DNA of 64,000 nt, from positions 294,001 through 358,000 of the forward strand of contig JAODUP010000143.1 of assembly GCA_025642065.1 (NCBI GenBank), in the 5' to 3' direction. The position numbers and the translations under genes are program-made. Every line of letters starts with the position of its first letter. Within the stretch, counting starts at the first letter, position 1. Positions 13,090 to 25,220 of the stretch are shown here, piece after piece. Source of the stretch: Paralvinella palmiformis (taxonomy: Eukaryota; Annelida; Polychaeta; Terebellida; Alvinellidae). A model generated the notes under the pieces. It saw only the letters and a program-made list of their open reading frames with translations, was not told where the DNA came from and searched no databases.

Positions 13090-16000
13090 ATATACATATG
13101 TTAACTCACAGTAAATTGGTCAGCATCTTCAGTTAGTGGTAACTGGTTCTTGAAGCCATATGGAGGAGCACAGCCTGTACATGGCTCCTGTAATCTGAAA
13201 TAATCATCTTTGTTCAGCTTACCTCATCAGTGATAAACATCACACAGAAATCTGTTCATTAAGCTAGCAGCTAAAATTAACCTTTAACAAAGGTAACAGT
13301 AACAAATTATTAATTTTCAGTTTGTTTGAGACAAAACATTTGTCTTCCATTAGTTATTTCACATCGTAATGTTGTGAAACCTTTTATCATGATCTAAATT
13401 AAGGATTAGTAGATTATTTCTGCAATGCATAATCCTGCAATGCATAATCCTGAGATGATCTGCGCTTTACGGGTCAGCAATGCTATTTAACACAGCAAAC
13501 TCACATGGAACAACAAGTTTATTTGCTTGTAAATTAATGATTTTGGAGGGATTTGCAAAACTAGATCAACTTAAAAATTCTTGTAATAGTTTCACAGAAC
13601 ATTCATTAGTTTAAAAATAACATTTTCTTGTTTACTTTTTGCCAGTATAATGAGTTACTAAGCTGTAAGTGATTGGCTGTTAGACGGCAATTTAGATGTC
13701 GTGATAATAAACTCCAAATATCTGATAAGGAACAATACAAAATCAAACACCAGGAAAATGTTATAATCTCAAATGTTATAATTTCAATAAGTCACTTGTT
13801 CTCAGTAAAGTATCAGAATTATTTATTTAGAATAAGTTTTGTTAGACCTGCCAAGATAATTAATGAATGACGACAGTACGAGTAACAAATTTACAATTAT
13901 TATTTCATTTGAGCTTTATAGTGCTAAATATTAGACATTATGATTAAAAAATAATATACTGTGAAACAATATTTGGGTGTGTAATCAAATATAAAGCTTA
14001 CAGTTTCTTTTTGGCAAGAGACTGTCTAAAATTATTGTCAAATGAGAAGGCTTGCATAAAAAACTGTGAAAGAATTAATTGACAAAATACAGCATATTAT
14101 TGAAAATAACTGACATAGTTGGGAAATGTAATAGATACGTTATCCAAATGTGAATCAATCTATATCCTCTGTGATTATGTGACTGGTAAAAATGTTTTTT
14201 TATCAAATGGATCAATATAAAAACTATAATTCATTTAGTGCACAAATGTGAAAGCTTGTAGTGAGCTCTTTGGAAAGTTAGTTAGAGCGTAGGACTCATA
14301 GCCAATGGGTTGCAGGTTGGAAACTCCAGGAGCTGCAATGCTGTCATGTGATGACTGGTTCACCCATCCATAAAAATAAGAACCTGACAGGAAGTGATGG
14401 CTATGTGTTTGAGTAACGCTTTGTGCCTTTAATGACAGGATGCAATGTAAATGTTGCTGTTTTATGGCCACTTTTGTGCACAAGGTAGGCTAAACAGGCC
14501 GAACGACCTACAAAGGTAATGGGGTGAAGTGAAAGATGAAACACCCTTTCGACATAGTCTGGCCGGGGTTTGAACCCAGGTGCTACAGATCTGTGGCCAA
14601 CTGCGCTACAAGTTAGGAGATGGAGGCACCCCAGCATGCGTTGTATGCTCCCTTCGGAGATGAGGTAGGGCTGGATTGAAGCATATCCGAGTCAGGGATA
14701 ATAATATTGCACAGCACCTCAAAACAGGGTCACCTGGTTCTGGCGCTATATAAACATGCATTATTATTATTTATATTATTTATGAAAATCTGGCTAAGAA
14801 TGAATGAGGTAACTTATTACTAAGCCATGATGTAAAATATTTAAGATTTTTGTTTATATTAGATCCGATAGCAATTTAATCTACCTGAGCTCATTTAGAC
14901 TTCGGGGGACCCATTCCTATAATGGCTGCAGGGTTAAATATTTGCTCATTTTATCGCAAGCTTCTTGTAAACAAACAGATAACAAAAGGAGGCATAGTTA
15001 AATGATCCTTTATTGCTCACTTCCCCTGTAGCTTTCAGAATAGTCTAGAACAGTGTAAGAATTATTATATGTTTTTATTTTCTATTTTCTGACAGATAGT
15101 AGTACAAACGTGATGTGTTCAGATTAAGAACAGGATTGTGGACTGTTTATATGTATTATGTGTACTTTGCTGTTGTGGTGAGGTAGGGACTTGTTATATG
15201 TCCAAAGAGGATTGATGAATTAAAGGGAATACTCTCTAGTATTAGTAATTTTAGACACTGATCCCTGATTTTCCATCTTTTGTACTTCAGGGTTCATACA
15301 CATTTTGACATCTCAGATTCCAGGACTTTCAGGACCTTCAATGTAAAATTCAAGGACCTTTTCAATGAATTCACCCATATTTCAGAAGAAGTGTAACGAC
15401 TGAATTCCTGTATGCTTATGATTAGAAATATAGATCTAAGTGTCCAAATTCCAGGACTTTCAAGGACCTCTACAAAAATTCCAGGACTTTCCAGGCCTGG
15501 AATCCAAATTTTAAAATTCCAGGACTTTCCAGGTTTTCAAGGACCTGTGCGAACCCCATACTTTCTATACACTCTTTATGGATATGTGTTAAACAAATTT
15601 GAAAATGGAAATAAAAACACTCCTGCTGCTGCTGCTTCAAAATCAACAACACCAACAACTACTACTATCTCTTAATACATGTTAACATGACAGGTTTGAC
15701 AGCATGTAGAAATCAGAACTCACTTGCTCGGCACCACACTAACATAAGGCATTGTCTTCTTGTCCACATAGGAGCCAAACCCGAGTCTAAAGTTTTCCGT
15801 GATTTTATTCATCTCTACAGCTGAATCATTAAAAGAAAAACGGGAATAAATTGGTACGCTTGATGAATAACCGTAAACAAATAACAATAACATAACCTAT
15901 ATCGATGAACCAATGTTTAGATAACAGTTAGTTAGGCATAACAATAGGAAAGGTAAATACATTATCTTTGGATTCTTAACATATTCACATATCAGTTATT

Positions 16001-18377
16001 TTCACACGCACACACACACAGACACAGACACACATTACCTATTTCTTTTCCAAGTACAGCCAGTTTATCTTTGTCATCTAACATAGAGTAAGAGAGATCC
16101 ATAACATAGTAAAGATCTACAGGATAGTTCTCAGCTTGTCTGAACGTCAGATTTAATGTGTATGGCATATCTGAAACATAACAGGACAATAACAGTAAAG
16201 GTGAGAACTAAATCTAAATGTCCATAACCTCACTAAACATACGCTCAATAAACAATCTTACCTGAAATGGCCAAAATCTTGTTTTGTTTGGGAAAGTGTG
16301 TGATATATTTAAGCCTGTAACTTGGTTTGTATTTAATTAGAAACTACCATATTAGAAACTATTTGGAATGACTAATAAGACTGTAATTATACATTATGAT
16401 AGTAAACAGTTTTTAGTTCAGCAAAAAATTCAAACTATTAACATAACATAAAATGTTAGCAAATATGTACCTATTTTTGGTTGATATGGTAATTATGTGT
16501 TCATTGCATTGATAGTATGTCCTAATATTTGGACTGAAGAGATATTTTCAGTGATTTTCCAAAGCACGTTTCCAAAACATCCATGCATATCATAGGCCTT
16601 TCACCATTCACCAAAATAAAAAGTAAGTTTTAACACCTCGTATTTGTCAGAAACCAAAACATTACCAACTGTCACTAATTATCCAGTTTGCCAAGTAACT
16701 GATGTAAGGTTGAATAGTGAAATCTAACACAACAATAATTGTCCAGTGAACATTACAATTTTCATTTAATCTAACAGAGGAATAAACAGCAATTTAATGA
16801 CCAATATAGATGTTGCCACTGATTGGATTACCTATGTATGAATAAATGTGAAGCAGTATTTAGTTAGACAGCATGGGGGCATCTGTGTTAGCCATGGTGC
16901 CATAATTAATCATTTGATTGAATCAAAGTATTGACTGACTTGCCTAAAGTATGTGATATTATGATTATTCTCATGTTATCAAATGAGAAAATATGTGAGG
17001 AAATGACCTCAGAAATATTTTTATTGCGCCACATTTCCTCTTCCACTGCTAATACTGATCCTATAAAAACAACTGATGCCCTCTACGGTACACTTACAGT
17101 GTGGTCCATTACCTATGGATCCCAGTTACTGTGTTATATCAGAGCCAGAATGTACATGCAAATAATTCAATTGTGATGAATGATCCCCATAACAACACAT
17201 CATGGCATATAGTCATATAATTTAGATTCAGAAAATAGAAAAGTTTTTAAAAGATTGCTATATTTAAGTTGGGTTAGCAACTATTATGAAAATAGGTTCT
17301 TTTCATTGTAATAATATTAAAAAGTTAATATTTTTGTCTCTACTTGGAGAGCTAAGCTTGATTGATGATATTATTTCTTCAAGTAACACTGGGGAATGAG
17401 TATAAGGGAGGATGATATCTCTAAATGCCTAAAGTTTAATATAATTACTCCTCAAGGACAAGATAATTGCTTTGTGGCATGTACACCATTATGATCTCTA
17501 TGACCCCATAGGTCTTCAGTTAGAACAATAACAGCAACTTACACAACCACAAAAATTTTAAAGTTAGTGAAGTATGTTCATCTGTATTAATCTTTCAAAG
17601 TCACTGTAGAGTAAAATCCTTAAAACAAAATGTTGAAAGAGGATTTTTTTATCTGAAAAAGCACCCACAAATCTGTGTATCTTCTCAGCACGCGCGCACG
17701 CACACATACACACTTACTTGGCCTCAAATTGACTTCGATTTCTTGTGGTGTCAACTGGATGGCATCTCTGTAATCATCCGAATTACGAGGTGGGTCATTC
17801 TAAGGGTTAAAGGTGGAGTTTTTTGTTAGCAGAAGTATCCTCAGTAAAACATAGAAACATCTTCTATAAACAACACTAGCCATGGCATAAACATACAAGA
17901 CAGAATTCAAGACAATTAATACAGAACTATTTTCTCATTGGTGGCCATAACAAAGCGAGAGGTCAGTCACAATTAATTATTTACACGTAAAATAATGTTA
18001 TATTTAAAGTAAAAATGGGTGATGCACTGCCGACATTTCTATAAATACAAGAAAACAGAGCTTCAAATTATTTTTCTGTCTGTCCTATTATTAGTGACCA
18101 ACTATTTCAACATTTTCTCAGTTTGTTCAAATGAAACCAACAAAAATAAAATAAATAAATGATAACTGATATGTATGCTACTCACTCTGATTATGTTCTC
18201 TTTATGTTTCGGTGTGACAAGATATTCATCATCACAGCCATAAGCTATCAGATTTTGGACATAGTCACATCTCCCTCTGTTTGTGTCATCATAACGCTGA
18301 AATAGGAAAACAATTATCATTAAAAGTGCTATGTTTATGTATTAAGCAACCAATCTTGGTTCAATCAACTTTGTGGG

Positions 18378-18428
<51 letters not shown>

Positions 18429-21400
18429 ATGAATATATTTGTATATACCCTTGAATACCAAATGTGCCTACCAGCAGAAATGATCCAGGTATATTCTATC
18501 TTGTGAGGAAAACTCTGACAGTATGACAAAATGTACATAACATCACAGCATTGCCAGGTTCTCTAACTTCAACTATATGTTGCTTGGGTCATATTTTTTT
18601 TTTTTTGTTCAGTGAGTTAACATTTTTTATCTTTAAACCATGCTTTGATTTAAGTTGTTGTGTCTATTGTTATATATTAAGGCTGTTTGGGGAGTTTAGA
18701 AAAGAAGTTTCTAGCTTGACAGAGAAGCATTACATATATTTGTGAACTTATATAATTTGGATTCTTATTTATATTCTAAAGGACTCAATCTAGCCTATTA
18801 GTTTACTTTTATATTATTCAATGTACCATGTTATCTGCTATATGCTGCAATGAATATTCATACATGTACGATGTAATTATGATTTATGAAATTCATGCTT
18901 TGTATTTATTTCCTTTGGATTGAGTCTCTTTTATCTTGTGTCATAAAGACAAAAACATACTGGTAACACATACATAGTTGTAATTACACACTCTAGTAAC
19001 ATCACTGTATTTATTTTAACCAAAGTATAACATAGTATATACTTACTGTCTGCATACACCAGCCACATTTCTGATGTGCTGCAACACATGCTCCACATGA
19101 CTCCTGCTCTGTACACACATTACCACCTTCTTCTGCTTCTGTAACATCATCATCATCATCATTATTTTCATTACTAAAGCTCTAATATCCATTTTTCTAC
19201 TATGGATTAACATCATAAGATGGTTACGTATTTTTTATAAATAATTTCTTTATGAAATATTTTTCACAAATAATTATATATTTGAGAAAATCAATAAATC
19301 CATCACCTCCACAGATAAATCCCTCCCGTAAATTTATCGTTTCCTTTTTCATAGTCGATTTCCCCACCTTTGACACCATTACGAAAATATTCTATAAATC
19401 GATCACCAAGCCAAAAGTGGTTGTTACTGTTAGCATGTATTGGGAGGTTCTGTAAGGCAATCAATGATGATTCAGCTATCAACCAATCGGCACCTGATCA
19501 GGTAGCTTTCGGGCAGAGCTGAAACCAGGGATGTTCTGTCTTTCACACATACATCAGAACTTTTTATGGGCCCTTTCATTGACTGCTGATTAGTTGGTGA
19601 CAGGTGACTTGACTGTGCCATAATTGCTAATTGACATCAAGGCAAAATAATAACAAGCCACAGATATGCAATCAACCTTTTAATCTTTTTTAAATCAATG
19701 TGAACGGTTAGCCATATGATGTCTGGTTGATTGCTCAACACACTGTATTCACAGAAACTAACAGTCAGATTTGTTAAATCTTGTCTAAGGTGTGGGCTAT
19801 ATAAAGTTCTACAAAAATAAAGAAATCCCTTACAAAATTACATGTAGAGTTTATCATCCCTCATAATCCACATGCTAGAATACAAGATTATCACAAAAAC
19901 ACACTTGGATAAGGCCACTGTGTAAGGCATGCAGAAATGGCTCCTGACAAGAGCTGACTTTGTATGTATGTTGTGTATTTCATAGATTTTCATACACACA
20001 CAAGTTCCATTAAAATTGCATTTTATATCAATGTAGACTACATTTTTTGTGTTTTATGTATATGCTTCACTATAGATACACCATTTGTTCCCCATTTTTC
20101 AGTATTCCCTAAATGGATTGCTTCCCAAAATGGACCAAGAGAAACAAGTCCCATGTATGGTCCATTTAGAGAAGTTTTGCTCTAAGTAATACAGTATGAC
20201 AGCTGTAACAAATCAAATAGAAAAAAAATCAAGTATGTATTTTATGCAGCGAAGCAAGTATCTACTATTAACTGTATGTATCAGTAAGTACAGGAGCAGA
20301 GATAAAGAAGTATACTTTTCTTACAAATCCCAAAAATCTTCAATATTTTAATTTGTTTAAATAATCTGCACTAACAAGTGAATCTTAAACATGATGTTGA
20401 AAAAACACAAAACAATCATTATCAAAGCGGTTTGCAAAAAAATAATAAACAAAATGCATGAAACAGTTATTTTATGGTCACAGAGTTTGAATGGGTCAAT
20501 GGGTCAAGTAATGGGGAAAAAACCCAGCTTAATAATAATAGATTTAATATCAACAGACAACCAAAGTTTATTGTTTAAAGTGTTATCATCAATTATTTCA
20601 TAAAAATATAATATATCAATTATGAATGACAGATGTAATTATCATGTTCAGCAAACAAAACAATTGAAACCAATACAACACAATAACCAAATAATTGAAA
20701 AATATGTCTAACACGATGATAAATATCACATTGATGGGCACCAACACCGAGAAATATAATATGGCGTACAGTGGAATATGATACTATTATTGCGAATATT
20801 ATATCTGATACTGTCAATGATCCCCCATTTAATATTATAACACAACTGATGCTACATCTGATATGATAACCGACACTACAAAGGATGCCGTGAATGATAC
20901 TGAAACTGATACCACCCAATAAATACCACAACCAGCTGATACTTTAGTGATAGTACAACAATTAACCGATTTTTTGGTCAGCGTAAGGTAAGAGCTGCTG
21001 AATTTAAAAATCTGCCAGCCCCTAATACTCTGAATCATACAAAAATTCCAAGGCGAGTCAATACTAACACCAGCCACCAGACCTGAATCAGCCAACTGAT
21101 ATTCTTGTGTTATGTCGTGCTGATGTCTGAATGCATGAAACTTTTATTAATTTTTAGCAATAAAATCAGAGAGTCATATATTCCACGATCACGGAAGAAG
21201 TGGAACATAAATAGTTATTTTACTAATCAAGTAGAGCAGTAATTCAGTTTGAACAGGGTAGAGACTTTACTCTACCCTATTCAAACTGAATTAATACTTT
21301 ATTTAGCTTCGTGGGACAGGGGTGGCCAAGAGGTTATCAACTCCCCAAGGAGAAAAACCCACAAAAATTAAACCCTTTACTCAATATGAACCCTGATTTG

Positions 21401-23453
21401 AGTTTTACAGTGCAGTGCTCCAGCCACTTAAATTAAAATGCCCTCTCTCTAGCACATAATGACAAAATTACTGGATGGATTTGACTGAGCAGGGTTGGTT
21501 TTTTTTTAACTGTATAAAGTATTTTGTTACATTACATTGTAAAAAAACTGTTAATAACCATAAAATACTGTTAAAACGTTATTCATTACAAACCAATTGT
21601 ACTCATCCTAGTATATGTCATGAAACACATTTCTATGATAGTGTCTTTACTCAAGAGTTTAAAATAAATTTCATTGTGCATTTTACTTTTAGTGTGAATA
21701 TTTCCAAAACTGGAAAATATTCGCTCAATTGATGCTGATAAAGCAGGGCATAATAGCAGCTTGACAGCTAATTCTAGAAAGTCAACTGGCACTCCATAAC
21801 ATCTGAGGGGCCTTCCACCAATTAATCCAGAAAAGGCAATGCTAGTGGCTGACAGTTTATCGGGGTGGCAATGAAAAGTGGGTCCTTTGCAGTTATCCAT
21901 TCCTTGGCAGTGTCTAACTGCTTTACTGTAAGATTCACACCTTTTGTACAAGGGATGGAACGTGTTGGCAACTGTGTGTTCACCAGTAAAGGTCAACTAG
22001 ACTGGGTTATCATAATGGGGATTAATCCGTTAACTCAATTGCTGTTTATGTATTACAGTCACACTATAGTAGATGTTATACTGTTATCATTGTACTATCT
22101 TATAACTTTAAATTGAGTTATTTACAAAGCCTGTTTTTACATTATGTTAATTAACAGTGTTAACAACGTCTGTGTAAAAAACCTGCCAACTCTGCTACTG
22201 AGCCAGGGCAGATGATTGATGATGATTGATGTTTTGCGGTCACTTTTGTGCACATGGTAGGCTTAATGGGCCGAGCGACCTCCAAAGGTAATGAAGCTAA
22301 GTCAAAGATGAAGCTCCCTTTAGATATGCTCACACCGCCGACATTCGAACTCAGGTGGTAGTGATGTGATCCAACGTGCTACCAGTTAGACCGCATAGGT
22401 ACCCTGAGCCACAGGTAGACTAGAAGGAAGCCTCAGTTTGTGAGTTGGTTGCAAGCTGGATTTTTATAAAGATGGACAATGTTTTATTTTTAAAAGAGAT
22501 CACAATATGTTACATATCCGCTATTTTGCAACTACTAGTAATATACAATTAATTGATTTATTTCATGCTGTGCTTATATGACCATCAGCAAATTGCCACC
22601 TGTTTATTAAAACATGGAATTAACAACAATTTATAATTATAACCCCTTTCATCTCCTCCTTTGTGTAGATAAAGAAACTGGAAAAATTCAAATACCTTTT
22701 TTAAATTGTCAGATTAAAATTTTTCTAATCTGACAAAAGGTATTTGCATATCTTACATGTTGCCCAACATCCTGTTTTCACCACAAATTTAGTCTTATCA
22801 AAGTATAACCACACACAATCATGTCGTCTGCCAGACATTGTAAAGTTGACAAATATCAATATATATATACTGATAAATTACCAGCTGTAAATAATAAAAT
22901 ACTGTAGTCTCAAAGTTAGGTTTTGTTTCTGTTATATATTTAACATGAGGTAACTATAAACATTAACTCAATGATCCCCTAAATGAATAGAAAAGATGTG
23001 ACTTCACATGTTAGATCAACCCCAAATTTATCCAATTTACCACACTAAAGCAGTTTGGCTTCACTTGACATCTTCTATTGTGTTGATCTCCCAAGATCAT
23101 CCCAACCATAGATTTGGAATAATTGTCACTGACTAGTATGACTTGTTAGACTACATGATGTTGAAATCTATTTACAAATTAATTATAAATATATGTAAAA
23201 AAAATAATTATCTGGCATAAGTAACTATTGATTTTAAATACCGCTAACACATTTTGTATTGCAAGTTAATTTATAAATGTAGGTTCACATACTAATCAAT
23301 AAAAATAAATGCAATAATCATAAAATCATATCAGTCCCCCAAAAATAAAATAATTTAAATGCATGATTTCTTAGATTTTTAAAAGTGATTTAAATCAACT
23401 GATTTAACTAAAAACTCTGGCAGATAAACAGTATATTTTAAACATGCACACAC

Positions 23454-23486
<33 letters not shown>

Positions 23487-23778
23487 CATAATTTGTAGTC
23501 TAGTGATAACATATACTAGTTAGTAGATCTTTCTATTAATTACGGTAACCCCTGCTGTTTAGTATTTTTATACTGGACTCAGTGTGTGTGTGTGTGTGGT
23601 GTGCACGCGCGTGTTTCCTGATACATTACTTACAACTCTACAAATAATTTTACAGAATGGCCTCATCAAGTAATAATTAAACATGAGAGCTAAATCCCCT
23701 CAACACATCAGTCAGAACATCCCTATGGCAAACATCCGGGATGACATCCAACAAAACATACATCTCTCTCTCTCTATC

Positions 23779-23814
<36 letters not shown>

Positions 23815-25149
23815 ATCACCATAGGAAATACCACGGAAAAAACAACACATTCACACATCACATACCCCAGAGAGCATCTAAAGTAGAACTAGAACACACA
23901 TTACTACGTCAACAAGGTAACTGTAGCCATGTTTCAAACTGGATATGAAATATTTATTTTAAAGTGTCTTCTTGGCCAAATGAACAACAGCAGGACAGTC
24001 AGCTACGAGACCCGTATGACTAATGTCAGATAAAACATTATGAAATAGTCTTTCTGCTTAACTAATAACAGCTGATAACAATATGTATACGTTTCGTTGA
24101 TATAAAGTCTGATTCTATGCTGGTTATTGTTTTTATGTGAACAGGGACAGGGAGTTAGTAAATAATTGAGTGAACATAACAATATCCGTTTGTAAACAGT
24201 AAAAGACTCACTGATGGATAGGTGTAAACATGTAAAACGGGTCGAATATTTACAACCAGACCTTTAACAAAATACACCTAACACCAAGAACCACTTTACG
24301 TGAGGTTAAGTTGAGGTTTGGAGTAGTTTCTTTTGTCAATCATAAATAATTGACATGCTTCCCCAAACACGTTTTCTATTCTATTATATCAATCTGCATA
24401 CATTTAATACCGATTTACTTACTATACTCTACATCAGCACATCAACATAAAGGCTTGAAGTAACACTGTATCTTTTAGCCAGCTGCAGCCAAGGGGAATT
24501 TTTTAAATTATTTTTTATGCTTACAGTAAAACAAAGATTTCAGAAGGATATTAAGGCCAAATAGCTTCATACAAAGAAAGGGAAGAATCACTAATAACAA
24601 CATAAGGCTGGTAGTCACCACTCAAACTTAGATGATATATAATAGCTTACAATTACAGATGGAATTTAATTATTTCACAAGGTGTTCACCTGTTGTTGTT
24701 GCACCAAATGTTCTAAGCGCTTCAGATTTTACCCGCGCATGTGTTTTGATATGAGCTGTACACTGTTATCATTAATGCTAACATAATACACTGTTTTGGT
24801 CACCGATGGTATGCGAACAATTTCTTTATAATGATCCAGAGTCCTTCTAATAGAGGTTATCATAGATTGAATAGATTTACCCCCATAACACCGTATCACA
24901 CATGGCCTCAATAACTTCTAAATACTGCTCAATAAACTTATAAAGGCAGGCTATAACTGTTACTTGTTAACAGAAATAATATTAATACAAACAGTTGGAA
25001 TGAATGTACTCAAACTAGGACAGAAGTAATATCTCAGCTACAAGTTAACTATATGAGTATCATGTGTTGATGTTTATAAATAAAAAAACATCAAGCCTAT
25101 AATAAATATAGTAGTAGTAATAAATAAAATATGATATATGATGATAGTA

Positions 25150-25220
<71 letters not shown>

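Noticed and set aside
20620..21095. Overlapping minus-strand frames of 86-103 codons in the 6.1-kb integrin intron
   Set aside because: They are rich in imperfect gata/gttatc-type repeats and lack family motifs. The integrin exons on either side join directly in phase.
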